This document shows, in pieces, positions 16,418 to 24,361 of a DNA stretch of 45,349 nucleotides. A model generated the notes under the pieces. That model was not told the origin of the DNA, ran no database searches, and saw only the letters and a program-made list of their open reading frames with translations. The translations under genes were made by a program, and so were the position numbers. How positions within the stretch are numbered: the first letter of the stretch is position 1; each line of letters opens with the position of its first letter. Source of the DNA: Eubacteriales bacterium (GTDB taxonomy: Bacteria > Bacillota > Clostridia > Lachnospirales > Lachnospiraceae); the NCBI GenBank assembly GCA_030524225.1, contig JAUNGV010000005.1, positions 17,082 to 62,430 of the forward strand, in the 5' to 3' direction.

Positions 16418-17401
16418 GTGGAGAAGTTTAAGAGTTTACCTTTTGTCAAGAAAGTGGGTTTTAACAGAATTGTTCTCTGCGGCGTGCTGATTCTGATGTA
16501 CGCGCTGTTTGCCATTCTGAGCCCGACTTTCCTTAGCTATTCGAGAATTCTGAGCGCACTGAACTATGCGTACTTTCTGGGATTCCTTGCGCTGGGCGTG
16601 ACGTTCGTCATCGCAACCGGCGGAATCGACTTCTCCATAGGACCGGTGATGTTCTGCTCGGCTCTGATTTCCGGACAGCTTCTGACGAAGTCCGGCGTGC
16701 CGCTGGCACTGTGCATCGTGATCAGCATCATTGTCGGTATGATCTTCGGATGTATCAACGGCGGCCTTGTGGCATACGGCGGTCTGCCCTCCTTCATCAC
16801 ATCGATGGCGATCATGAACGTGGCAAAGGGCGTCGGCTCCGTATTCACCAAGACCCAGTCCGTCAGCTGGCCGCAGAGTGTGGAGGCGAATGGCTGGTAC
16901 AGAAGCCTTGTGAGAACCCAGTTCGGAAATGTGCAGTTCCCGATGGGCCTCGTGATCCTTCTGGTCATCGCGGTGATCTGCGCTATCCTCTTAAATCAGA
17001 CAAGACCCGGCAGATATATTCTCTGCCTTGGCAGCAATAAAGAGGCGGTTCGCCTCTCGGGCGTCAACGTCAAGAAATGGGAAATGCTCGCTTATGTCAT
17101 CTGCGGAACGCTGGCAGGCATCGCGGCAATCTTCTATGTAGGCGCTTATACGACCGTACAGCCGGGACTCGGCGATACCTTCAACAATGAGGCGATCGCG
17201 AGCTGCGTAATGGGCGGCACGTCCATGGCGGGCGGACTGGCCTCCATCGGCGGCACGATCATCGGCACACTTATCATTGCTCTCCTGCAGGAAGGCATTC
17301 TGGCAATGGGCTTTCAGAAGGATTATCAGTACGTCCTGACGGGTATCATTGTTATGATCGCGGTGTACGCGGATATCCGCAGCAGAAGGAAGAGAAACTA
17401 A
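16418..17401 (+). CDS. Sugar ABC transporter permease (RbsC-like)
   Basis: 327 residues from GTG 16418, chosen because AGGAGG (16405-16410) lies 7 nt upstream. A longer frame from ATG 16262 would begin at the transcription start and lacks a site. The protein is a multi-span membrane permease of the ribose/galactose/xylose family (BPD_transp_2): A-L-G-V-T-F-V-I-A-T-G-G-I-D-F-S-I-G near the third span, and the cytoplasmic contact loop G-S-N-K-E-A-V-R-L-S-G-V for the ATPase. It forms a transporter with the ATPase, a second permease at 18969 and the lipoprotein at 20125. Two different permeases suggest a heterodimeric channel. Confidence 0.92.
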   Translation: MEKFKSLPFVKKVGFNRIVLCGVLILMYALFAILSPTFLSYSRILSALNYAYFLGFLALGVTFVIATGGIDFSIGPVMFCSALISGQLLTKSGVPLALCIVISIIVGMIFGCINGGLVAYGGLPSFITSMAIMNVAKGVGSVFTKTQSVSWPQSVEANGWYRSLVRTQFGNVQFPMGLVILLVIAVICAILLNQTRPGRYILCLGSNKEAVRLSGVNVKKWEMLAYVICGTLAGIAAIFYVGAYTTVQPGLGDTFNNEAIASCVMGGTSMAGGLASIGGTIIGTLIIALLQEGILAMGFQKDYQYVLTGIIVMIAVYADIRSRRKRN

Positions 17402-17462
17402 AGGAACGGTTTGGTTTTGACTTTTGGCGCCGCAGCGGGCGCAGAGAGGATAGGGTAGAGTC

Positions 17463-18956
17463 GTGGGTGAAGTGATTTTAACTATGAAAGGAATCGACAA
17501 GTCGTTCCCGGGCGTACACGCGCTGGATCATGTCGATCTGGAAGTGAGAAAGGGCGAAGTCATGGCGCTGATGGGAGAAAACGGCGCGGGCAAGTCCACT
17601 CTGATGAAAGTTCTGACCGGTATCTACACAAAGGATTCCGGAACCATTACCTATGAGGGCAGGGAAGTAACCTTTACGAGCCCGAGAGAGGCACAGGATG
17701 CGGGTATCGTCATCGTGCACCAGGAGCTGAACATGGTCAACCATCTGACCGTGGCGCAGAACATCTTTATTGGAAGAGAGCCGATGGCGGGGGGCCTGAT
17801 CGACGACGGTAAGATGATTTCAGAGTCAAAGAAGCTCTTTGATCTGCTCGGCATCAGCATTGATCCCAAGGAGAACATGGGACGGCTCACCGTCGGTATG
17901 CAGCAGATGTGCGAGATCGCGAAGGCGATTTCCCACGACGCCAAGGTTATCATTTTTGACGAGCCTTCCGCGGCGCTGACCGAGGCGGAGATTGAACAGC
18001 TCTTTAAGATCATCCGTGATCTTCGCTCCAAGGGACTCGGTATTGTCTACATCTCACACCGCATGGATGAGATCAAACAGATTACTGACCGCGTTACGGT
18101 CATGCGCGACGGCGGATATGTCGGAACGCTGATCACGAAGGACAGCACCAAGGAAGACATCATCAAGATGATGGTCGGGCGCACGATTTACGAGGATCCC
18201 AAGACGGCGAGCGCGGTTCCGAAGGGAGCGCCGGTCGTGCTGAAGGTGGAAAATCTGAACGCGGGCCGCATGGTGCAGAACGTGAGTTTCGAGCTGCATA
18301 AGGGCGAAATTCTCGGATTCTCCGGACTGATGGGCGCGGGGCGCACCGAGACGGCGAGAGCGATCTTCGGAGCGGATCCGAAGCAGAGCGGCGATATTTA
18401 CATCAACGGACAGAAGGTTGAAATCAAAAATCCGCAGGACGCGGTTCGCTGCGGAATCGGATACCTCTCCGAGGACAGAAAGCGGTACGGACTCGTCGTA
18501 CAGAAGACGGTTGCGGAGAACTCTACGATGGCGTGTCTCGAGGAATATATGAGCGGGCCGTTCATCAACAAGAAGAAAGAGCAGGAGATCTCCCAGAAAT
18601 ACGTGGAAGAGTTAAAGACAAAGACGCCGGGCGTCGACCAGTTTGTCGTCAACCTATCCGGCGGTAACCAGCAGAAGGTCGTTATTGCAAAATGGCTGAT
18701 CAAAAACTGCGACATCCTGATCTTTGACGAGCCGACGAGAGGCATCGACGTCGGAGCAAAGAGCGAGATTTATCATCTGATGAGCGAACTGGCCAAAGAA
18801 GGCAAATCGATCATCATGATTTCCTCCGAAATGACTGAAATTCTTCGAATGAGCGATCGCATTCTGGTTATGTGCGAGGGCAAGAAGACTGGCGAAATAA
18901 ACATTGAAGAGGCGACGCAGGAGAACATCATGCACGCCGCAACGCTGAGAAAGTAG
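17463..18956 (+). CDS. Sugar ABC transporter, double ATPase (RbsA/MglA-like)
   Basis: 497 residues, starting with GTG 17463. It is a fused pair of ATPase domains, as usual for ribose/galactose-type importers. The first half has Walker A GENGAGKST (residues 38-46), signature L-T-V-G-M-Q-Q-M and Walker B V-I-I-F-D-E-P. The second half has a degenerate P-loop (G-L-M-G-A-G-R-T-E), signature LSGGNQQKVVIAKWL and Walker B DILIFDEPTRGIDVGAK. The second P-loop lacks the Walker lysine, which is normal for this family. The ribosome binding site is weak. It lies between the two permease genes, with short spacers, in one operon. Confidence 0.94.
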   Translation: MGEVILTMKGIDKSFPGVHALDHVDLEVRKGEVMALMGENGAGKSTLMKVLTGIYTKDSGTITYEGREVTFTSPREAQDAGIVIVHQELNMVNHLTVAQNIFIGREPMAGGLIDDGKMISESKKLFDLLGISIDPKENMGRLTVGMQQMCEIAKAISHDAKVIIFDEPSAALTEAEIEQLFKIIRDLRSKGLGIVYISHRMDEIKQITDRVTVMRDGGYVGTLITKDSTKEDIIKMMVGRTIYEDPKTASAVPKGAPVVLKVENLNAGRMVQNVSFELHKGEILGFSGLMGAGRTETARAIFGADPKQSGDIYINGQKVEIKNPQDAVRCGIGYLSEDRKRYGLVVQKTVAENSTMACLEEYMSGPFINKKKEQEISQKYVEELKTKTPGVDQFVVNLSGGNQQKVVIAKWLIKNCDILIFDEPTRGIDVGAKSEIYHLMSELAKEGKSIIMISSEMTEILRMSDRILVMCEGKKTGEINIEEATQENIMHAATLRK

Positions 18957-18968
18957 GGGAGGAAAGAG

Positions 18969-19973
18969 ATGTCTAACGAAAAAAAGAATGGAAACGCTTT
19001 TACAAATAATCCGATTGTAAGAGCGGTAGGCGCACAGCGAATTGTCGTGCTGATTGCCCTGATCGTCTTGTTTGCTTTCTTTTGCATTAAGAGTCCGGCT
19101 TTCCGGTCGTACCCGACGCTTCTGAGTATCCTTGGGTATTCGTATTACATCACCCTGATGGCGATCGGCGTGACGTTCTGCCTGATCACGGCGGGCGTTG
19201 ACCTCTCGATCGGAACCGGAACGGTGGCGTACTCGCTGATCGGCGGCTACTGTGTCGTCACGCTGGGAATGCCGATCGGTGTGGGAATGCTGGTGACGAT
19301 TCTTCTCGGATTGATTTTCGGCACGTTAAACGGAACGATGGTCGCGGTCTTTGACCTCCCGCCCTTTATCGCAACCCTGTGTACGATGATGATTGTCCGC
19401 GGCGTCGGCTCCATCGTATCGGGCGGTATGAGCGTGACATGGCCGTCGGTGGGAACGCCGCAGGGATGGTTCCGCAGTATTTTCCGTATTCAGATCGGTG
19501 AGACTATGTATCCGATCGGATTCCTCTGGATCATCCTTCTGATCGTGATTATGACGATCGTTCTGAATAAGACGAAACTCGGACGCTACATTATCGCAAT
19601 CGGCTCCAACAAGGAAGCGACGAGGCTGTCCGGCGTCAAGGTCGTCAAGTACCACATGGCGGCATACATTATCTCCGGTTTCTTCACCGGCCTCGCGGGT
19701 ATCGCTTACGCGGCAACCTTCCAGGCCATCGCCGCAGCGGGCGGAGCGGGCCTTGAGCTCGACGCGATCGCGGGAGCAATTATCGGCGGAACGTCCATGA
19801 CGGGCGGCTCCGGGTCGATTGTGGGAACTCTGATCGGCGTGTTTATCATGTCGATGTTAAAGACGGGACTTCCCTACATCGGGCTGCAGGCAAACTGGCA
19901 GCAGATCATCACGGGCGTCATCCTTATCATCGCGGTAGGCGTCGATGTGATCAAGAACAAGAAGCTGGCGTAA
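18969..19973 (+). CDS. Sugar ABC transporter permease (RbsC-like), second subunit
   Basis: 334 residues from ATG 18969, 12 bp after the ATPase stop, with GAGGAAAGAG as ribosome binding site. It has the same family features as the permease at 16418: A-I-G-V-T-F-C-L-I-T-A-G-V-D-L-S-I-G, and G-S-N-K-E-A-T-R-L-S-G-V as the ATPase-contact loop. The two permeases are clearly related but diverged, so an old duplication giving a heterodimer is likely. A hairpin-rich spacer of 151 bp separates it from the binding-protein gene. Confidence 0.92.
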   Translation: MSNEKKNGNAFTNNPIVRAVGAQRIVVLIALIVLFAFFCIKSPAFRSYPTLLSILGYSYYITLMAIGVTFCLITAGVDLSIGTGTVAYSLIGGYCVVTLGMPIGVGMLVTILLGLIFGTLNGTMVAVFDLPPFIATLCTMMIVRGVGSIVSGGMSVTWPSVGTPQGWFRSIFRIQIGETMYPIGFLWIILLIVIMTIVLNKTKLGRYIIAIGSNKEATRLSGVKVVKYHMAAYIISGFFTGLAGIAYAATFQAIAAAGGAGLELDAIAGAIIGGTSMTGGSGSIVGTLIGVFIMSMLKTGLPYIGLQANWQQIITGVILIIAVGVDVIKNKKLA

Positions 19974-20067
19974 AGACAGCGCGGTATTCACGGTATGTTT
20001 CCACCGGGCGGTATTGCTTCTGCGGAGGCGGCAGTGTCCCGCCGGGATGGTACATATAAACAGGATT

Positions 20068-20098
20068 TGTAATGTCCGCCGGCAGGGCGGGGATTACA
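20068..20098 (+). repeat. Hairpin just upstream of the binding-protein gene
   Basis: TGTAATGTCCGCC (20068-20080) pairs with GGCGGGGATTACA (20086-20098) with one mismatch, ending about 12 nt before the AGGAGG site of the next gene. A weaker C/G-rich stem (about 20004-20046) precedes it. Such a hairpin could protect the 5' end of a processed binding-protein mRNA. Confidence 0.5.
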
Positions 20099-20124
20099 CA
20101 ACAACATTTTCAGGAGGATAGCAA

Positions 20125-21309
20125 ATGAAAAAGAAAGTATTGGCAACACTGCTCACAGCGGCGATGGCAGCAACCCTGATGGCAGGCTGCGGCTCTTCCA
20201 CAAGCAGCACGACCACGGAGTCCGCAACGGACGCTCCGGCGGCGGCAACCGAGGCTCCGGCAGAAGAAACGGCAGAGGAGCCGGCAGCAGAGGAAGAAGC
20301 TGAGACGACGGCTTCCGCAGAGGGCGGATATCATTTTGAAATCGTATCCAAGGGCTTCCAGCATCAGTACTGGCAGGCAGTGTTAAAGGGTGCGGAGCAG
20401 AAGGCTGAGGAACTCGGCGATACCATTAACTTTGTAGGACCGAATACCGAGTCCGATATCGCGGATCAGGTACAGATGCTCCAGAGTGCAATCAACCAGA
20501 AGCCGGTAGCAATCGGTCTCGCAGCTCTCGATACGAGCGCTTGCCTCGATGCTATCACGGAAGCACAGAACGCGGGCATCCCGATCGTAGGATTTGACTC
20601 CGGTGTTCCGGGCGCTCCGGAAGGCGCGGTAGTTGCTAACTGCGCAACTGACAACTATGCAGCAGGCGAGCTGGCGGCAGAAGAGACCTACAAGCTGATC
20701 TCTGACAGAATTGCAAGCGCAGACGGCGCGGTTCGCATCGGCGTGATGGGACAGGATGCTACGGCAGAGTCCATCATCAACAGAGGCCTCGGCTTCATCG
20801 ACAAGATCGCGGAGCTGGCAGCAGCTGACGGCCATGTCGTTACGATCGAAGGCAATGACAAGTATGTTTCTGACTCCAAGGTAGAGCCGACCGACGGCGC
20901 GAACGTGATTATTGAAGTTCTCGTTCCGGCACAGGTTACGCAGGAGCTCTCCGCAATCGACTGCCAGAACCTGCTCAGCAAGTCTGACACGATCTGCATC
21001 TACGGCTCCAACCAGCACTCCGGCGACGCAATGGTAACGGCTAACCAGACCATGAACAAGTTCGGTTCGGGCGACGGTCAGGTGATCGGTGTTACGTTTG
21101 ACTCCGGCACGGCAATCAAGGGCGCAGTTGCTGACGGCACCTTCGCAGGCGCAGTTACGCAGGCTCCGGTTGCAATGGGCGAGGCTCTGATCCAGACTCT
21201 GCACGATGCAGCGTCCGGCAAGACCGTATCCGATGTTGACACGGGCTGCCAGTGGTACACGGCTGAGAACATGGACAGCGAGGAGATCGCACAGAACCTG
21301 TACGACTAA
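20125..21309 (+). CDS. Sugar ABC transporter substrate-binding lipoprotein
   Basis: 394 residues from ATG 20125 with CAGGAGGATA upstream. A lipoprotein signal peptide ends in L-M-A-G-C, so C22 should be lipidated. A Thr/Ala/Glu-rich linker (about 24-66) then leads to a type I periplasmic-binding fold (Peripla_BP_4): FEIVSKGFQHQYWQAVLKGA, I-P-I-V-G-F-D-S-G-V, and V-I-G-V-T-F-D-S-G. It should capture the sugar outside the membrane and hand it to the two permeases. Context points to L-fucose or a fucosylated glycan fragment. Codon use is among the most biased in the window. A terminator directly follows at 21343-21373, before fucU. Confidence 0.93.
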   Translation: MKKKVLATLLTAAMAATLMAGCGSSTSSTTTESATDAPAAATEAPAEETAEEPAAEEEAETTASAEGGYHFEIVSKGFQHQYWQAVLKGAEQKAEELGDTINFVGPNTESDIADQVQMLQSAINQKPVAIGLAALDTSACLDAITEAQNAGIPIVGFDSGVPGAPEGAVVANCATDNYAAGELAAEETYKLISDRIASADGAVRIGVMGQDATAESIINRGLGFIDKIAELAAADGHVVTIEGNDKYVSDSKVEPTDGANVIIEVLVPAQVTQELSAIDCQNLLSKSDTICIYGSNQHSGDAMVTANQTMNKFGSGDGQVIGVTFDSGTAIKGAVADGTFAGAVTQAPVAMGEALIQTLHDAASGKTVSDVDTGCQWYTAENMDSEEIAQNLYD

Positions 21310-21342
21310 TCCGGTCATTTCGAATCAGACCAATCATAACGG

Positions 21343-21373
21343 GGCGCTCCATCGAGAGATGGGGCGTCTCTTT
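21343..21373 (+). terminator. Terminator between binding protein and fucU
   Basis: GGCGCTCCATC (21343-21353), loop GAGA, GATGGGGCGTC (21358-21368): 11 pairs with two G-U, then TCTTT. It may be partial, letting some transcripts reach fucU. Confidence 0.6.
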
Positions 21374-21390
21374 GCAGACAATGGAGGTAA

Positions 21391-21538
21391 GAATGAACAA
21401 TAAGCTTGATAACTTATTGTTCATTCCCGAGATTTGTGCCGGAGCGTCACAAGTCTCAACGCAAAATCAAAGATTTTGCTATATAGGGCAGACGCGAATT
21501 GGACATTTGCGTCGCCCCGTCGCGAGAATCGCTCCGGA
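21391..21538 (+). other. Compact multi-hairpin element upstream of fucU
   Basis: Within 150 nt: a perfect 14-bp hairpin (21391-21404 with 21413-21426); CCGGAGCG (21439-21446) pairing with CGCTCCGG (21531-21538), which encloses GCAAAATC/GATTTTGC (21461-21468 with 21472-21479) and GACGCGAAT/ATTTGCGTC (about 21490-21512). The closing stem ends just before the GGAG site of fucU. The folding is multi-branched, as in a riboswitch, attenuator or dispersed palindromic element. No known riboswitch class was recognised. Confidence 0.65.
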
Positions 21539-21548
21539 ATGGAGATAA
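21393..21548 (+). CDS. Possible 51-codon small ORF inside the fucU leader
   Basis: ATG 21393 follows GGAGG by 5 nt and the frame stays open for 51 codons to TAA at 21546, ending 6 bp before fucU. The predicted peptide starts M-N-N-K-L-D-N-L-L-F and ends I-A-P-E-W-R. It is soluble and has no recognised domain. Because it is coincident with strong inverted repeats, the frame could be an accident of a structured element. A good ribosome binding site argues for translation; the palindromes argue for RNA or DNA structure as the selected feature. Confidence 0.35.
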   Translation: MNNKLDNLLFIPEICAGASQVSTQNQRFCYIGQTRIGHLRRPVARIAPEWR

Positions 21549-21554
21549 CTAATT

Positions 21555-21995
21555 ATGTTAAAAGGAATTCCGAAGATTTTATCCCCTGAATTACTGATGG
21601 TGCTTGCGGAGATGGGACACAGCGACAGGCTTGTGATCTCTGACGGCAATTTCCCGGCGGAGTCGATGGGACGCGATGCGATCGTGATCCGCGCGGACGG
21701 ACACGGCGTGCCGGAGATCCTCGACGCGATTCTGCAGGTGTTCCCGCTGGATACGTATGTGGAGCATCCCGTCAATCTGATGGAAGTTATGAAGGGCGAC
21801 AATGTGGAGACCCCGATCTGGGATACCTACAAGGAAATCGTCGCAAAGCATGATCCGCGCGGAGAGAAGGCGATCGGACACATTGAGCGCTTCGCGTTCT
21901 ATGACGAGGCAAAGACCTGCTATGCGATTATTGCGACCGGAGAGTCCGCTCTGTACGCGAATATCATGCTGCAGAAGGGCGTTGTGACGGACTGA
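21555..21995 (+). CDS. fucU: L-fucose mutarotase (FucU/RbsD family)
   Basis: 146 residues. The start L-K-G-I-P-K-I-L-S-P-E-L-L-M-V-L-A-E-M-G-H matches FucU closely, with the catalytic histidine expected at H22. S-D-G-N-F-P-A-E-S-M-G follows, and the C-terminal Y-A-N-I-M-L-Q-K-G-V block is also typical. FucU interconverts the alpha and beta anomers of L-fucose, so that the isomerase gets the form it uses. The similar RbsD acts on ribose; the SPELL...GH start and the fucI neighbour favour FucU. GGAG lies 10 nt upstream of ATG 21555. A strong terminator follows at 22092-22132 and closes the locus. Confidence 0.93.
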   Translation: MLKGIPKILSPELLMVLAEMGHSDRLVISDGNFPAESMGRDAIVIRADGHGVPEILDAILQVFPLDTYVEHPVNLMEVMKGDNVETPIWDTYKEIVAKHDPRGEKAIGHIERFAFYDEAKTCYAIIATGESALYANIMLQKGVVTD

Positions 21996-22091
21996 CGAAC
22001 AGAGGGATGGCAGTGTCAGCATTGCCGGAGAATTGCAATACAACCAAATAGCCGGAAGTGAAGAAAGAGTGGGCTTCCGAATGAATGTGCA

Positions 22092-22132
22092 GGGAGGAGA
22101 ATACGGTGACAGACCGTATTCTCCTCCCTTTC
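22092..22132 (+). terminator. Terminator of the fucose locus
   Basis: GGGAGGAGAATACGGT (22092-22107) and ACCGTATTCTCCTCCC (22113-22128) are a perfect 16-bp stem with a 5-nt loop, then TTTCT. The remaining gap to 22457 holds no gene that I can support, but contains a promoter and a LexA-box-like site near its end. Confidence 0.9.
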
Positions 22133-22352
22133 TGCGTGGTTCATTTTTTGCCGGGGCTGTTTCCTTTTTAGAGACAGTATACTTCTCTCAGAGAATCGTA
22201 TTTCGATCCGAAAAAGTAACAGTCTGGCCTGCGCCATTCGCAACGCTGCGCTGTCGAGCTCTCCGCCGCTTCATGGCTGCCGTTGCTCATGATCTGGCGC
22301 TTCCGTCTGGCTGAACTGCTACTCGGAAGGATCTTGCATCATTCTCATGGAG

Positions 22353-22381
22353 TTGCGTTTCAAAGTGAAATGTGTTATGAT
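22353..22381 (+). promoter_or_regulatory. Promoter of the radical-SAM gene
   Basis: TTGCGT (22353-22358), 17-bp spacer, TATGAT (22376-22381). The predicted start point falls at the LexA-type box immediately downstream. Confidence 0.65.
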
Positions 22382-22389
22382 TTTCGAAT

Positions 22390-22403
22390 CGAACATATGT
22401 TCT
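22390..22403 (+). promoter_or_regulatory. LexA/DinR-type SOS box
   Basis: CGAACATATGTTCT matches 13 of 14 positions of the Gram-positive LexA (DinR) consensus CGAACRNRYGTTYC. The inner GAACATATGTTC (22391-22402) is a perfect 12-bp palindrome. It lies 8 bp after the -10 box, where a bound repressor would block transcription. Confidence 0.75.
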
Positions 22404-22456
22404 TATCAAAAGGAGAAAGCAAAGAAATACAGCAAAGCTGAGGAAGGAGTGCAGAC

Positions 22457-24160
22457 ATGCTGATTCAGGAACAACTCACCATACAGGAAAAACTGCGCAT
22501 TCTCTCCGATGCGGCCAAGTACGACGTCTCGTGTACCTCCAGCGGTGTGGAGAGAAAGGGACGGACAGGGAGTATGGGCAGTGCCTCTGAGGCGGGGATC
22601 TGTCACAGTTTTGCGGCGGACGGGCGCTGTATTTCCCTGCTGAAGATCCTGTTTACGAACCAGTGTGTCTATGACTGCAAATACTGTGTGAACCGCCGGT
22701 CGAATGATACGGTGCGTACCTCCTTTACCCCGGAGGAGGTCTGCCGGCTGACGATGGAGTTCTACCGGCGCAATTATATTGAAGGGCTCTTCCTGAGCTC
22801 GGGCATTCTCCATAACGCGAATTACACGATGGAGCTCTTATGCCGGACGCTCTGGAAACTGCGCAGACAGGAACGGTTCAACGGGTACATCCACGTCAAG
22901 ACGATTCCGGGAGCCGATCCTGAGCTGATCCGGCAGATGGGCTATCTGGCTGACCGCATGAGTGTGAATTTGGAGCTGCCCACGGCGGAAGGACTCCGGA
23001 CGCTGGCACCGGGTAAGACGAGGGAGAAGATCCTGCAGCCGATGCGTCTGATTCAGACAGGGATTGTCCGACAGATGGAGAGCGAGGGAATGATGCTCCC
23101 CGCCGGAAGTGAGGCGCTGCTGCGAGCGCCGTCGGGGCTGGGACTGACAGTGGGCGAAGGAGAGGAGAAGTCCCGCCTGCCGGAGTGGGGACAGGCTGTT
23201 CCCGGCCCCGGAGCAGGGAAGACAGGCGCTGGAGGTGCACGGTTGGACGGTGCGGGAACCGCAGCGCGCGCAGAGAGGAGTTCTGTGAACGGCATGCAGG
23301 CGGGAGGTGCGGGAACGGCGGCGCGCGCGGATGCGAGTTCTGTGAGCAGTATGCAGACGGGAGGTGCGGGAACTGCGGTGCGCGCGAAGATGGCGGATGC
23401 GGTCAGTGCGGAACAGAAGCCGGTTTCTCCGCGTCAGCGGATTGGACGTTCCCGCTATGGAACCTATGGCGTTCGCCGCGCCCCGGATCACAGAGACATC
23501 TTCGTTCCGGCGGGACAGTCGACGCAGATGATTGTCGGAGCGACGCCGGAGAATGATTTTCAGATGCTGACCGTGGCGGAAGCTCTGTATCAGAAATTCG
23601 GGATGAAACGGGTCTTTTATTCCGCCTATGTGCCGGTTAATGAGGACAGCGCGCTTCCCGCGCTGACGAAGCAGCCGCCGCTTCTGCGGGAGCACCGACT
23701 GTATCAGGCGGACTGGCTGATGCGGTATTACGGCTTCGATGCGGGAGAGCTGCTGTCGCAGGAGAAGCCGAACTTCAATGTGTTTCTCGATCCGAAATGC
23801 GACTGGGCGCTGCGCAATCTGGGACTTTTTCCGGTAGAAGTCAACCGGGCGGATGCGCTGACGCTGCTGCGCGTGCCGGGGATGGGGCCGAAATCTGTGG
23901 AGCGGATCGTGGCCGCGAGGAAGAGCGCGGCGCTCACCTTCCGGGATTTGAAGAAAATGGGCGTTGTGCTGAAACGGGCGCAGTACTTCATCACCTGCTC
24001 CGGGAAGCTGCTGCACCCGATCAGGATGGAACAGGATTTTATCACAAACGCTCTGCTTGGAGAGGAGCGGCGCAGTGTCTGGGACATCACGCATCAGGAC
24101 AGCTACCGTCAGCTCTCGCTGTTTGACGATATGCACATGGAGATTCCGGGCAGAGGTTGA
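22457..24160 (+). CDS. Putative DNA modification/repair radical-SAM protein
   Basis: 567 residues from ATG 22457 with GAGGAAGGAG upstream. C70-V-Y-D-C74-K-Y-C77 is the CxxxCxxC motif that binds the radical-SAM 4Fe-4S cluster, followed by V-N-R-R and downstream G-L-F-L-S-S-G. The C-terminal part has FVPAGQSTQMIVGATPEND and a helix-hairpin-helix DNA-binding motif (LRVPGMGPKSVERI). This matches the family annotated as putative DNA modification/repair radical SAM protein, found beside a DUF4130 partner. The reaction is unknown. The linker between the two halves (about residues 195-348) is much longer than I expect and contains a 19-residue tandem repeat. A LexA-type box precedes it. Confidence 0.9.
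   Translation: MLIQEQLTIQEKLRILSDAAKYDVSCTSSGVERKGRTGSMGSASEAGICHSFAADGRCISLLKILFTNQCVYDCKYCVNRRSNDTVRTSFTPEEVCRLTMEFYRRNYIEGLFLSSGILHNANYTMELLCRTLWKLRRQERFNGYIHVKTIPGADPELIRQMGYLADRMSVNLELPTAEGLRTLAPGKTREKILQPMRLIQTGIVRQMESEGMMLPAGSEALLRAPSGLGLTVGEGEEKSRLPEWGQAVPGPGAGKTGAGGARLDGAGTAARAERSSVNGMQAGGAGTAARADASSVSSMQTGGAGTAVRAKMADAVSAEQKPVSPRQRIGRSRYGTYGVRRAPDHRDIFVPAGQSTQMIVGATPENDFQMLTVAEALYQKFGMKRVFYSAYVPVNEDSALPALTKQPPLLREHRLYQADWLMRYYGFDAGELLSQEKPNFNVFLDPKCDWALRNLGLFPVEVNRADALTLLRVPGMGPKSVERIVAARKSAALTFRDLKKMGVVLKRAQYFITCSGKLLHPIRMEQDFITNALLGEERRSVWDITHQDSYRQLSLFDDMHMEIPGRG
23249..23405 (+). repeat. 57-bp tandem repeat inside the radical-SAM gene
   Basis: GGTGCGGGAAC begins units at 23249, 23306 and 23363, exactly 57 bp apart, encoding GAGTAARAERSSVNGMQAG, GAGTAARADASSVSSMQTG and a partial third copy. 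Being a multiple of three, it keeps the frame open. It lies in the linker between the catalytic and C-terminal regions. Confidence 0.9.
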
Positions 24161-24292
24161 GGAGGCGTGCTGCAGGAGCAGGCGGAACCATGATTTCCGA
24201 ATGGATCCGATTCTCCGGGCTGCAGCTGAGCAGGTGTGCAGAGGGGAGCAGATGATATCTGGGGATTTGCGGGTGCAGGGGAATACGGCGGA

Positions 24293-24320
24293 TTGTATAC
24301 AGTGATTGTCATACTATAGA
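24293..24320 (+). promoter_or_regulatory. Possible internal promoter for the DUF4130 gene
   Basis: TTGTAT (24293-24298), 16-bp spacer, TATAGA (24315-24320). It lies in the 200-bp spacer after the radical-SAM gene. Moderate match only; no LexA-type palindrome was seen beside it. Confidence 0.4.
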
Positions 24321-24361
24321 ACGGCAAAGCAGCAAGCCGGTATGGAGGTACAGGAGGAGTG

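Noticed and set aside
22033-22314. 93-codon frame after fucU
   Set aside because: It spans the fucose-locus terminator and has no start signal.
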